NCBI GenBank assembly: GCA_030530315.1
Contig: JAUMVG010000004.1
Span: 1 to 64,000, forward strand
Source of the DNA: Clostridia bacterium
GTDB lineage: Bacteria; Bacillota; Clostridia; Christensenellales; Aristaeellaceae
Length of the DNA: 64,000 bases
Reading direction: 5' to 3'
Shown: positions 54,168-62,492 of the stretch, in pieces
Position numbering within the stretch: position 1 is the stretch's first letter
Layout: every line of letters starts with the position of its first letter
Program-made: the position numbers and the translations under genes
The notes under the pieces: model-generated
Told to the model about the DNA's origin: nothing
The model's input: the letters and a program-made list of their open reading frames with translations, nothing else
Database searches by the model: none

Positions 54168-55700
54168 TCAGTTCTCCGCCGAGCCCTGCGTCCAGCACGT
54201 GGGGCACTGGCTCAGCCCTGCCACCAGGGCGTTCACCAGTATGCCCGGGGTGGCGTTGGTCATGCCGGAGCAGGTGGCGTAGGAGTGATAGTAGGGGTTG
54301 CCGGTCTCGGAGAACACGGTCATCTCCGCGTTGGCGCAGCACACCGGGCAGGGCGGGCGGTTGCTGCGGAGCATGTCCGACAGCAGCACCTGTTCGGCGT
54401 CCTTCATGCCGGAGCAGGTGGGGTTCACGTGGTAGTAGGTCCCCTTGGGCGTGGCATAGACATAGTAGCCGGAGACCGCCGCCTGCTCGGTCTCGTCTTC
54501 GCCGCCGATGCAGGTGGGGCAGCGCTTCTTGCCCAGCACCCGCGCCTCGGCGTAGGTCACATGGCTGGCGTTGCGCATGCCGGAGCACTCGTCGTCCACG
54601 TGGTAGTAGGTGCCGTCCACCGTGCAGAACACTTCCTTGGCCGCGTTGGCGCAGCAGGTCGGGCAGGCGGCGCGCCCCATCAGCAGGGCGTCCTTCAGGC
54701 CCACCTGGTGAGCGGTGCCGCCAATGTCGCTGCAGTCCTCCTTGGTGTGGAAGTAGCTGTTATAGGACGAGCAGTACACCTGGAGGCCGCTGCGGTCCTC
54801 GGTGGAGGCGTTGACGAACACCAGGTCCCAGGTGCCGTCGCTGTACTGACTGGCCAGGCAGTAGGGGCAGGCCATCAGGTTGTTGTCGATGGCGGCGTTC
54901 CGGGAGGTCTTAATGACGGTGCTGTTGGCGGGGATGGACGAGCAGCTCTCCTGCTGGTGATAGTAGGGGATGCCCTCAATCACGTACACCGCGTTGGCCT
55001 CGTCCACCTCCTCGTTGGTCAGCAGCGACGCCACCTCGGCGGCGGGCTCCTCCTCGACGGGGGCCTCTTCCTCCTCCGCGGGGGCCTCGGTGGCCGCGGC
55101 CGCGCCCACGGGCTGGGGCGTGATGGTGGTATCGCTGCGGGGCCGGAAGGGCCGCACCACCAGCAGCACCAGCAGTATGGCCACCCACAGCAGAGAGATC
55201 ACCGTCAGGGCCGCGTTGGTGCTCTGGCTGTAGCGCCGCCTGCGCCACAGCAGCCAGATGCCCAGCGGGGGCAGCAGGAACAGCAGCAGCCAGGTCACCC
55301 AGTCGTTTTCATCCATGTAGCGCAGGGCGCTTCCCAGGGCCCCGTCGGGATACTCCGGCTCCCCGACGTACTCCGTGTCGCCGTAGTAGGGCTCCCGGTC
55401 GTATTCCTCGTCGTAGGGATAGCCGTCCTCGTCGTAGCCGTAGGCCTCGTCATAGCCGTAATCGTCGTCGTAGCGGCTGCCGCCCTCGTAATCGTCCTCG
55501 TAGCCGTAGTCGTCGTCGTAATCGTCCTCATACAGGTCGTCGTCATAGGGCGCCTCATAGCCCTCCGGCATATAGGGGTCGTCCCCGTCATAGGGCGTCT
55601 CATATCCGCCGGGCATGTAGGGCTCCTCGCCCTCATAGCTGGAGAGCAGCTCCTCGCGCCGCTTCCCCGAATTCAAACCGCCTATGCGCAACAAGGCCAT
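54168..55700 (-). CDS. Membrane protein with five Zn-ribbon-like repeats
   Basis: 510-residue protein of unknown function. Layout: an N-terminal ~150 residues extremely rich in Tyr, Asp, Glu (DDDYGYEDDYEG style); two hydrophobic segments (WVTWLLLFLLPPLGIWLL and AALTVISLLWVAILLVLLVV); an Ala/Glu/Pro linker; and five C-terminal repeats of about 45 residues. Each repeat has Y(Y/F)H-x4-C-S-x-(M/I) and then CPxC, for example YYHVDDECSGM...CPTC and YYHVNPTCSGM...CPVC. One His and three Cys per repeat suggest a zinc site; the pattern resembles the Y-H-x(3,4)-C...P-C-x2-C ending of some nucleases and Ada-like modules. ATG 55700 has AAGGGGTG upstream; GTG 55709 is an alternative. Confidence 0.8.
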   Translation of the reverse strand: MALLRIGGLNSGKRREELLSSYEGEEPYMPGGYETPYDGDDPYMPEGYEAPYDDDLYEDDYDDDYGYEDDYEGGSRYDDDYGYDEAYGYDEDGYPYDEEYDREPYYGDTEYVGEPEYPDGALGSALRYMDENDWVTWLLLFLLPPLGIWLLWRRRRYSQSTNAALTVISLLWVAILLVLLVVRPFRPRSDTTITPQPVGAAAATEAPAEEEEAPVEEEPAAEVASLLTNEEVDEANAVYVIEGIPYYHQQESCSSIPANSTVIKTSRNAAIDNNLMACPYCLASQYSDGTWDLVFVNASTEDRSGLQVYCSSYNSYFHTKEDCSDIGGTAHQVGLKDALLMGRAACPTCCANAAKEVFCTVDGTYYHVDDECSGMRNASHVTYAEARVLGKKRCPTCIGGEDETEQAAVSGYYVYATPKGTYYHVNPTCSGMKDAEQVLLSDMLRSNRPPCPVCCANAEMTVFSETGNPYYHSYATCSGMTNATPGILVNALVAGLSQCPTCWTQGSAEN

Positions 55701-55890
55701 GTCGTTCACCCCTTGTGATGGTCATACAGATAAAACTCCGCGTATCATTATAACATACGCGGAGTTTGTTTGGCGTAAAGTCGCAATTTGATAACGCAAA
55801 AGCCCGTTGGCCGTCAATCGCGGGCCACATTTCAAGGATTTGCGGGCAGAACGCGTTCCCGCCCGGCAAGCCGGCCGGCGGTCAAGGAGG

Positions 55891-57237
55891 TCACAGGCCG
55901 TTGTCCCGTCGGTCGAGCAGCCGTCCCCAGCTGTCGTAGAGGGAGAACACGTCGGTCTTCTTCTTGTTGACGACCTTCTTGTCGTCCCACAGCAGATCGA
56001 AGTCCCCGTCGGTGGAGTTGGTGCCCACGGCCAGATAGGCGCCCGGTTCGAGGACCGCGCCCTGGGACGGGAAGGCGTACAGCTCGTTCCCCCGGTCGGA
56101 GCAGAGATAGCAGCCGGCCAGGTCGACGGCCTCGGCGGCGCTGCTGCCCAGCACGATCCGGTCGTCGGAGGCGTCCACCTCCGCGATGTACACGCCGGAG
56201 ACCGCCGGCGCGCCGAAGGGCACGTCCTGGACCGAGGCGACGCCGCCGGACAGCGTGACCAGCAGCCCCAGGCTGCTGTCCTGGGTCACGACGACCCGGC
56301 TGCCCGCCGCCTCCAGGCGGCTGACCACGCCGGGATCCGGCGTCCCGGGCTTCTCCTGGCTGTCGGTGGAGATCAGCGCCAGCTGCGCGCCCGCCGCCCG
56401 GGCAAGGGCCTCGCTGGTGGTATCGTCGTCGCCGTGGTTCGGCACCTTCAGTACCGCGCAGGACAGGTCGTCGCCATAGCCCAGCAGCTCCGCCTCCTCC
56501 GGCAGCTCCATGTCCCCGGTGAACAGCATCCGGCCCTCGGCGCTCTCCAGCAGCATCACCAGGGAATTGTTGTCGTCCTTGTCCTTGTACAGCGACGCCG
56601 GGGCCAGCACCTTCAGCACCGCGCCGGTGTCCCCCAGGGGGATCTCGTCGCCCCGCCGGAGCCACCGCACCTCCGCGCCCACGGCCGCCGCGGCCTTCGC
56701 CACGGGGTGCTTTTCCGCCTTGACGCCGGTGTACATGGCGGAGGCGCACCAGTTCTCCACGCCGATCTGCGGCATCTCGCCGCCACCCCCGGCCAGCCAG
56801 GTGAGGCCGCCGGTGTGGTCGTCGTCGGTGTGGGTGATGAACACCGCGTCCAGCCGCGGCTCGCCGCCCGCCGACATCAGCTCCAGCGCCTGGCTGACCC
56901 GGCCCAGGGCCCAGGGCTTGCCGGTGTCGATGAGACACAGGTATTCCCCCACCCGCAGGACCAGCGCGTCGCCCTTGCCCACGTTCACCGCCAGGAGCTG
57001 CACCGCCGCGTCGCCTGTCAAGGCGTCCACCCCCTCCGCATCGCTGGCTGGGACCTCCCCGGCCGGCTGGTCGGTCTCAACGGCCTGGGCCGCCCCCGCT
57101 TCTTCCGGCACGGCGGTCACGGCCGCCTCCGGCACAGCCGTCGGAACGGCCTCGTCCGCCGCCCGCCGTCCGCCCCCGCAGCCGGCCAGGGCCAGCGCCA
57201 GCAGGGCGAGCAGCGCGATCATCACTGCGCGCTTCAT
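55891..57237 (-). CDS. Lipoprotein with MBL hydrolase and lamin-tail domains (ComEC-MBL-like)
   Basis: 448 residues. Lipoprotein signal LLALLALALAGC (Cys20), an Ala/Pro/Glu linker, then a metallo-beta-lactamase domain of the ComEC/Rec2 type: LLAVNVGKGDALVLRV, LIDTGKPWALG, VFITHTDDDHTGGL (THxDxDH zinc motif), FTGDM and VLKVPNHGDDDTTS. The C-terminal ~125 residues form a lamin-tail-like domain (VYIAEVDASDDRIVLGSS...GAYLAVGTNS). ComEC MBL domains act as DNA-degrading nucleases during uptake; a free-standing surface MBL+LTD protein could act on extracellular DNA, but this is inference. VNVGKGDA replaces the usual VGQGDA. Confidence 0.86.
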   Translation of the reverse strand: MKRAVMIALLALLALALAGCGGGRRAADEAVPTAVPEAAVTAVPEEAGAAQAVETDQPAGEVPASDAEGVDALTGDAAVQLLAVNVGKGDALVLRVGEYLCLIDTGKPWALGRVSQALELMSAGGEPRLDAVFITHTDDDHTGGLTWLAGGGGEMPQIGVENWCASAMYTGVKAEKHPVAKAAAAVGAEVRWLRRGDEIPLGDTGAVLKVLAPASLYKDKDDNNSLVMLLESAEGRMLFTGDMELPEEAELLGYGDDLSCAVLKVPNHGDDDTTSEALARAAGAQLALISTDSQEKPGTPDPGVVSRLEAAGSRVVVTQDSSLGLLVTLSGGVASVQDVPFGAPAVSGVYIAEVDASDDRIVLGSSAAEAVDLAGCYLCSDRGNELYAFPSQGAVLEPGAYLAVGTNSTDGDFDLLWDDKKVVNKKKTDVFSLYDSWGRLLDRRDNGL

Positions 57238-57283
57238 GGAATCACCTCCGGGTCAGGACAGGTCGAAAACACTTCTCGTTCAC

Positions 57284-57874
57284 TCACGCCCGCCGCGCCC
57301 GGATGACGTGGAAACCGGAGCCCCGATCGATCACCTCGGCGTCGCCGTAGAACTCCTTCAGGTACTTCAGCGCCGAAGGCGCGCCCTGCTGCTTGCGAAT
57401 GACGATGTACAGCGCCCCGCCGGGCTTCAGGAAGTCCCGGGCCAGGGCGAACAGCCCGTAGATCACGGCCTTGCCCGCCCGGATGGGCGGATTGGTGACG
57501 ATGGCGTCAAACGCCCCCTCCACCGCCGCGAAGCCGTCCCCCTGGACCACCTCGGCCCGTACGCCGTTGGCAGCCAGGTTGCGCCGGGCCAGGTCCACCG
57601 CCCGCTGGTTGATGTCCGTCATGACGATCTCCAGCGCCGGATACCTGGCCCCCAGGGCCACGCCCACCGCGCCCCAGCCGCAGCCCAGGTCCAGCACCCG
57701 GCCCGACAGCTCCGGCAGCGCGTCCAGCAGCACCTCCGTGCCGCGGTCCAGCCCGTCCCGGGAGAACACCCCGGCATCGGTGGTAAAGGTCAGCTCCTGC
57801 CCCAGCGCCCGCAGCGCGACCTGGCGCTCGTCGTGGCCGGAGGTGGGGTTTTCGGTGTAGTAATGCTCAGACAT
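57284..57874 (-). CDS. Class I SAM-dependent methyltransferase (RsmC/YbxB-like)
   Basis: 196 residues. RVLDLGCGWGAVGVALGARYP is the SAM-binding loop, and DAIVTNPPIRAGK carries the NPP(I/F) motif for methylation of exocyclic amino groups, so it resembles the catalytic half of the 16S rRNA guanine-N2 enzymes RsmC/RsmJ (YbxB type). ATG 57874 is preferred, with AGGAGA 6 bp upstream, and overlaps the stop of the pseudouridine synthase gene by 8 bp, so two rRNA modification enzymes are coupled. Confidence 0.87.
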   Translation of the reverse strand: MSEHYYTENPTSGHDERQVALRALGQELTFTTDAGVFSRDGLDRGTEVLLDALPELSGRVLDLGCGWGAVGVALGARYPALEIVMTDINQRAVDLARRNLAANGVRAEVVQGDGFAAVEGAFDAIVTNPPIRAGKAVIYGLFALARDFLKPGGALYIVIRKQQGAPSALKYLKEFYGDAEVIDRGSGFHVIRARRA

Positions 57875-58616
57875 GTCCATTCTCCTGTTGTTGTAAGCTC
57901 GGTTCGTCCATGCCGCACAGCGCCAGCAGGCCCCGGGCCTCTTCCCCGGTCAATTCGCGCCACTCCCCCGGTCCCAGCGCCGGATCGAGGGTCACGCAGC
58001 CGATGCGCAGCCGCTCCAGGGCGATCAGCGGATGGCCGACGGCGGCAAACATGCGCTTGACCTGGTGAAACTTGCCCTCCGTCAGCATAACGTCCGCCGT
58101 GGAGGTCTCCTCCGACGCCTCCAGGATCTCCAGCCGGGCGGGCTTCGCCGTGAAGTCCGACAGCTCGATTCCCCCGGCGAAGGCCTCGGCCTCCGCCACC
58201 GTCAGCCGCCCCTCGCACCGGGCGCGGTACAGCTTTTCCGCCTTCCAGCGGGGGGAGATCAGCCGGTGGGCCAGCTGGCCGTCGGTGGTCAGCAGCACCA
58301 GGCCCGTCACATCCCGGTCGAGCCGACCCACAGGGCCCAGTCCACGGCGGCGCAGCGCCTCCGGCAGCAGGTCCAGCACGGTGGGCAGCCGCCGGTCCTC
58401 GGTGGCCGTGATGACGCCCGCGGGCTTGTTCAGCATGATGTGCAGCGGCCCGACCGGTACCGGCCCGCCGCCGTCCACCTGCACCAGCTCTGGCGCCACC
58501 TGGGCCCCGGGGTCCCGCGCCGTCCGGCCGTCCACCCTGACGCGCCCGGCCGCGATGGCCTTTCTCGCCTCGCTGCGGGTCATCCCCGTCAGCGACACCG
58601 CCTTGTCCAGTCGCAT
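57867..58616 (-). CDS. rsuA: 16S rRNA pseudouridine(516) synthase family (RsuA)
   Basis: 249 residues. MRLDKAVSLTGMTRSEARKAIAAGRVRVDG is the S4 RNA-binding domain, and GPVGRLDRDVTGLVLLTTDGQLAHRL contains the catalytic aspartate (GRLDRD). YRARCEGRL, MLTEGKFHQVKRMFAAVGHPL match RsuA more than RluB/E/F. The ATG at 58616 has GAGGAG upstream; the extension to 58718 is unlike the family. Overlaps the downstream methyltransferase gene. Confidence 0.9.
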   Translation of the reverse strand: MRLDKAVSLTGMTRSEARKAIAAGRVRVDGRTARDPGAQVAPELVQVDGGGPVPVGPLHIMLNKPAGVITATEDRRLPTVLDLLPEALRRRGLGPVGRLDRDVTGLVLLTTDGQLAHRLISPRWKAEKLYRARCEGRLTVAEAEAFAGGIELSDFTAKPARLEILEASEETSTADVMLTEGKFHQVKRMFAAVGHPLIALERLRIGCVTLDPALGPGEWRELTGEEARGLLALCGMDEPSLQQQENGHV

Positions 58617-58923
58617 TTTTCGCTCCTCAAATTTCCAGATTTTTCCAGTTTGACATCCGCCGCCCGCGTCCTGTGACAAACATTTCCGGCGGCGTGTGGC
58701 GCAACCTGTGGTCGTCACTGCGCGTCTTATTCCCGCAAACGCGCTGAACCGCCGGCGAATGCCGGCTGGTATAAGAGTGGGTTTCTAAAATGAGACATGT
58801 GCAGTTTCGAGTGGATTGGGCTGCATTTCAGGACGATTTCCCGGTGCCGCGTCCCAATCCATAGGATTGTGACGTCGGCAGTCGGCCAAAAGCCGACCGA
58901 CAAACCTGAAGGTTTGTCGCCTT
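58617..58923. other. Gene-free upstream region with small hairpins
   Basis: No gene seen. Small inverted repeats include GTCGGCCAAAAGCCGAC (58883-58899) and GACAAACCTGAAGGTTTGTC (58900-58919), directly before the dispersed repeat at 58924, with which they may form one longer element. Confidence 0.5.
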
Positions 58924-59069
58924 GCAGGCTTAGTGGCGCTATAGCAGTCGCGCCACTGCCGAAGGCAGGCGCGACCAGCCCGCGCTGGAATCCAAAGGAT
59001 TCGCGCGGCGCTGCCGCCGCTTCCGCGTCGCGGAGTAGCGGCGGTGCGTAAAAGTCAAGGGAAATCAAC
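58924..59069. repeat. Dispersed multi-hairpin repeat, copy 2
   Basis: Near-identical to 13093-13237 across about 145 bp, with the same internal hairpins and the same GTGCGTAAAAGTCAAGG end. Lies between the divergent rsuA and polysaccharide deacetylase genes. A 131-codon open frame on the minus strand here is a by-product of the repeat. Confidence 0.85.
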
Positions 59070-59173
59070 GCAGAAATGCAGTTCAAGACGCCGAAAATGC
59101 ATCTTGGTGAATATAGAAACACACTCTAGTATAAAACGAAACCCGTCGGGCGTCAAGACAGGGAGGAATGGTC

Positions 59174-60364
59174 ATGAGGCAGAATCATCACACCGATCGA
59201 AAGGGCTTCGCGGCACGGAACAAGCGCATTCGCCGCGCCGCTCTGGCCGCGCTGGCGCTGTGCCTGCTCTGCGCCGCGACCGCGGGGCTGATCCACGGAA
59301 ACATCCCTGCCCGGATCGCGCCGGAGTCCGCCAACGACACGGCGGCCCGCTCCCCGGAGGCGGCGCAGGCTTCAGACGCCGCCGATGCCGCGCCGACGTC
59401 CACCGCCGCGCCTGTGACGACCGCCACCCCGAAGCCCACCGCGCAGCCCACGCCGGAGCCCGAGTCGGAGGCCGTTCCGGAGCCGGCAAAGCTGCCGGTC
59501 TACTATCGGGGCGACGCCGGCGCGAAGCGCATCGCCATCACCGTGGACGACTGCTACCAGGTCGCCAACCTGCGCAGGATCGTGAGCTACGCCGAAGCCG
59601 CCGGCGGCAGACTGACGCTGTTCCCCGTGGGCGAGAACCTGTCCAAGCCGGGCATGCCCGCGCTGCTGCGGCGCTGCGCCTTCGAGCTGGGCTATGAGAT
59701 CGAAAACCACACCTACAGCCACGCCCGCATCTTCCGGCTGCCGGAGGAGGAGATGGCCGGCGAGATCTGGCGGCAAAGCGCGGCGCTGAACCGGGCGCTG
59801 AACGCCGACTACCGGCAGCACTTCCTGCGCCTGATGGGCGGCGACGGCGAAACCGACCTGCGCATCCACGACTACCTGGACCAGCTGGGCTACCGGGGCA
59901 TCGCCAAGTGGAGCGTCTCCGGCTCGGACTCGGACCTGGCCCAGATCAAGCGGAAGCTGGCCCCGGGGCAGATCTACCTGTTCCACACCACCGACGGCGA
60001 CACCGCCAAGCTGCGCGCCTTCATCCCCTGGGCCGTGGCCCAGGGCTACGAGCTGGTGACGATGAACGCGCTGCTGGGCCTGCCGGAGAACGAGGTCTCC
60101 CCGCTGAGCGAGCGGACCATGCCCGCGCCCCGGACCTGCGCCGGCGACGACCACACCCTCAAGGTGGGCGAATACACCTGGACTGCCCTGCGGCTCCAGG
60201 ACAGGCTGCGCAAGCTGGGCTACCTGACCATGAGCGGCCCCTCCACCGGCTACTACGGCGCCCGGACCGCCGCCGCCGTCGCCGCCTACCAGCGCAGCCG
60301 CGGCCTCAAGGCCACCGGCAGGGCCGACGCCGCCACCCAGAGGCTGCTGCTGGGCAGGACATGA
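59174..60364 (+). CDS. Polysaccharide deacetylase with peptidoglycan-binding domain
   Basis: 396 residues, membrane-anchored or secreted: one hydrophobic helix (about 20-42), a long Ala/Thr/Pro linker, a NodB deacetylase domain and a C-terminal peptidoglycan-binding module. In the NodB domain, Asp125/Asp126 lie in AITVDDCY and the metal histidines are His179 and His183 in ENHTYSH. The last 60 residues (LRLQDRLRKLGYLTMSGPSTGYYGARTAAAV) are a PG_binding_1 domain. It probably deacetylates peptidoglycan N-acetylglucosamine or muramic acid. The motif reads TVDD rather than TFDD. GGGAGGA lies 6 bp before ATG 59174. Confidence 0.88.
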   Translation: MRQNHHTDRKGFAARNKRIRRAALAALALCLLCAATAGLIHGNIPARIAPESANDTAARSPEAAQASDAADAAPTSTAAPVTTATPKPTAQPTPEPESEAVPEPAKLPVYYRGDAGAKRIAITVDDCYQVANLRRIVSYAEAAGGRLTLFPVGENLSKPGMPALLRRCAFELGYEIENHTYSHARIFRLPEEEMAGEIWRQSAALNRALNADYRQHFLRLMGGDGETDLRIHDYLDQLGYRGIAKWSVSGSDSDLAQIKRKLAPGQIYLFHTTDGDTAKLRAFIPWAVAQGYELVTMNALLGLPENEVSPLSERTMPAPRTCAGDDHTLKVGEYTWTALRLQDRLRKLGYLTMSGPSTGYYGARTAAAVAAYQRSRGLKATGRADAATQRLLLGRT

Positions 60365-60397
60365 AGCGTCGGGAGCTGTCATGCCAAACCCATAGAC

Positions 60398-60435
60398 AAG
60401 CCGCCCCCTTGCGGTCGTCTGCAAAGGGGCGGCTT
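60398..60435. terminator. Bidirectional terminator
   Basis: 15-nt arms AAGCCGCCCCCTTGC/GCAAAGGGGCGGCTT with one mismatch, between the convergent deacetylase and SH3 genes. Confidence 0.75.
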
Positions 60436-60454
60436 CTCGTTGATTCGCATTTCG

Positions 60455-61261
60455 TCAGCCGGTGTAGGTGGACCAGTCGATCTCGCTCACCGCGCCGTTC
60501 TGCAGCCACAGGTTGACGCAGGAATCGTGGCCGTTCCCGTCCGCGAAGCCGGCGTTTGACTGGGCCCGATGCTCGTAGACGATGCCGTTCATGCCCGACA
60601 GGTAATCCAATCCCGCCGCTTCCAGGCAGGCTTTGGCCTCGGACTCGGACATGCCGATGGTCACGCCAAACACGGCGTAGCCCGCGCCAAAGACCACGAT
60701 GCTCTCGACGCTCTGGTTTCCGGCGAGGATCATGGCGTCGTTGTAATACTGGTTGGGCACCTCGGACACCACCTCTCGATAGGAGGTCAGGCCGATCTCA
60801 TCGGCGGAGCCCGCCAGGTCCGCCTGGTAGTACACGGAGAGCTCCAGCGCGCCGGGGGCCTGCGTGGGATCGCCGCCCTGGAGCGTGCCCCCGAAGGAGA
60901 TCCAGTTGTCCGGGACGGGCGCGGCCGTGAGCTCGGGCAGCGGCACCGCGGTGGGCTTGGGCGTGGGCGTCACCGCCGGCGCGGCGGTCTCGCCCCGCAG
61001 CTCTGAGTAGCGGGAGGACACCCAGCCCATGCGCTTGCCGGCGCTCACCTTGTACCAGGCGACGCCGCGGTCGTCCACGCTGGTCTCCCCCAGGTACTGG
61101 AAGGAGTAGCCGGTGGGATAGCTGTCGATCTTGTCGTAGCTCAGCCCCGGGCCCGTGCGCAGCCAGATGTTGCCCGTGGCGCGCACCTCCGCCTGGGCGG
61201 CGGCGCAGATCAGCGTCAGGACCAGCGCCAAGGCGATCAGCCTGCTCAGAATTTTCTTCAT
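60455..61261 (-). CDS. Secreted SH3-domain protein with unknown C-terminal domain
   Basis: 268 residues: signal peptide MKKILSRLIALALVLTLICAAAQA, one SH3 module (TGNIWLRTGPGLSYDKIDSY...GKRMGWVSSRY), a Pro/Thr linker and a ~150-residue C-terminal domain (VFGVTIGMSESEAKACLEAAGLDYL) whose VTIGMSESEAKA motif resembles the SmpA/BamE-like or DUF-type fold that occurs after SH3 modules in Clostridia. I do not recognise its function. AGAGGAGG precedes the ATG at 61261. Confidence 0.8.
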   Translation of the reverse strand: MKKILSRLIALALVLTLICAAAQAEVRATGNIWLRTGPGLSYDKIDSYPTGYSFQYLGETSVDDRGVAWYKVSAGKRMGWVSSRYSELRGETAAPAVTPTPKPTAVPLPELTAAPVPDNWISFGGTLQGGDPTQAPGALELSVYYQADLAGSADEIGLTSYREVVSEVPNQYYNDAMILAGNQSVESIVVFGAGYAVFGVTIGMSESEAKACLEAAGLDYLSGMNGIVYEHRAQSNAGFADGNGHDSCVNLWLQNGAVSEIDWSTYTG

Positions 61262-61294
61262 CGGTATGCCTCCTCTGCTTCGGTAGGTCGTCAA

Positions 61295-61323
61295 TTTCAA
61301 AAATCTTCCGCCAGCGGTATAAT
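61295..61323 (+). promoter_or_regulatory. Promoter of the DUF378 gene
   Basis: TTTCAA (61295-61300), 17-bp spacer, TATAAT (61318-61323). Confidence 0.6.
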
Positions 61324-61390
61324 TTGCGCGAAATGGCCCATGATAATAGCATCACGCCGGAACACCGGCTGGAAAAGGAGATGGATAACC

Positions 61391-61603
61391 TTGCTGGATC
61401 GCACTTCTCTGGTGCTGAACATCATCGGCGGCATCAACTGGCTGCTCGTGGGCCTGTTCCGCTTCGACCTGGTGGCCTATCTGTTCGGCGGGCAGGCGGC
61501 GACGGTCAGCCGCGTCATCTACACCATCGTGGGCGTGGCCGCGCTGTGGTGCATATCGCTGCTGTTCCGCGAGCGCGCCGGCGCGGCGGACGAGATCCGC
61601 TGA
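61391..61603 (+). CDS. DUF378-family small membrane protein
   Basis: 70-residue protein with two helices and the DUF378 pattern LVLNIIGGINWLLVGLFRFDLVAYLFGG followed by VSRVIYTIVGVAALWCISLLF. AAGGAG lies 10 bp before a TTG at 61391, which gives the normal DUF378 length; the frame is open to an ATG at 61340. Function unknown. Confidence 0.82.
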   Translation: MLDRTSLVLNIIGGINWLLVGLFRFDLVAYLFGGQAATVSRVIYTIVGVAALWCISLLFRERAGAADEIR

Positions 61604-61650
61604 GCCGCCCCTGTCGAGCGTGCCGGAGCCGTCATCGCGGCTCCGGCCTT

Positions 61651-62244
61651 TCATATTCCCCACAGGCTCCGGACGAAGATCTCGAGCCCGATGAAGATCA
61701 GTATCGCGCCGCCCAGCACGGAGGCCTTTCCGGCCAGTCGTGTGCCGAAGCGCCGACCGATCCTCAGCCCGCCGATGCATATCGCGAACGTCACCGCCGC
61801 GATGATCGCCGCGGCCCCAAGCGCCTGGGCCGCGCCGTAATCCGAGATGGTGAAGCCCACGGACAGGGCGTCGATGGAGGTGGCCACCCCTTGGGCCAGC
61901 AGCGTGCCGCCGCCCAGTCGGGCGCCCTCGCCGCCGTCTTCCTCGCGCCGGGAGAGACCCTCGGCCAGCATCTTGCCGCCGATCCAGCCCAGCAGCGCCA
62001 GGGCGATCCATGGGATCACCCGCTGGAAGGCCTCGAAGGCCTCGGCAATGGTGCGCACGCAGGCCCAGCCCACCACCGGCATCAAAAACTGAAATCCGGC
62101 GAAGGTTCCGGCGATGCCCGCCATGCGGCCGCGTCCCATGCCGGGGTCGTTCAAACCGTTGGCCGTGGACACCGAAAAGGCGTCCATCGCCAGGCCCACG
62201 CCCAGCAGCGCGCTGTTGGCGACAAAGACAAGGCCTTCGTTCAT
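61651..62244 (-). CDS. mntP: Manganese efflux pump MntP-like
   Basis: 197-residue membrane protein with six helices in two repeated halves. GLAMDAFSVSTANG and ATSIDALSVGFTIS are the paired aspartate motifs of MntP; FAGFQFLMPVVGW and GGKMLAEG are also typical. It exports Mn2+ to prevent toxicity. I looked for a yybP-ykoY manganese riboswitch in the 250-bp leader on the minus strand and did not find one. ATG 62244 is preferred; GTG 62256 is in frame. Confidence 0.9.
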   Translation of the reverse strand: MNEGLVFVANSALLGVGLAMDAFSVSTANGLNDPGMGRGRMAGIAGTFAGFQFLMPVVGWACVRTIAEAFEAFQRVIPWIALALLGWIGGKMLAEGLSRREEDGGEGARLGGGTLLAQGVATSIDALSVGFTISDYGAAQALGAAAIIAAVTFAICIGGLRIGRRFGTRLAGKASVLGGAILIFIGLEIFVRSLWGI

Positions 62245-62492
62245 GCTGCAATCCACTCTCCAAGCCGCGCCGCCGCGGGTGATTCACGGCGCGCCGCCGC
62301 GCTGCCTGCACGACCAGTCTATGCCGCGCGCGGGCGCGTTATCGCTCCGAAGCGGCCCTTGGTCGGTCCGCCATCACCATTATTCTACAATAGAAAGCCG
62401 GTCGGGTCAACCTCGTCCGGGATGCCCGCCCCAAAATACGGCCTCGGCCGTCCCGGCACCGCTCCGCCCGCGACGGCGAGGGCCAGAAGAGT

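Noticed and set aside
58727..59122. 131-codon minus-strand frame, and a similar one at 13054-13245
   Set aside because: Both lie in copies of the dispersed hairpin repeat and read the same DFYAPPL-type peptide only because the repeat is shared; no ribosome site.
62245..62492. yybP-ykoY manganese riboswitch upstream of mntP
   Set aside because: The leader is GC-rich, but I could not find the conserved riboswitch core; a covariance search would be decisive.
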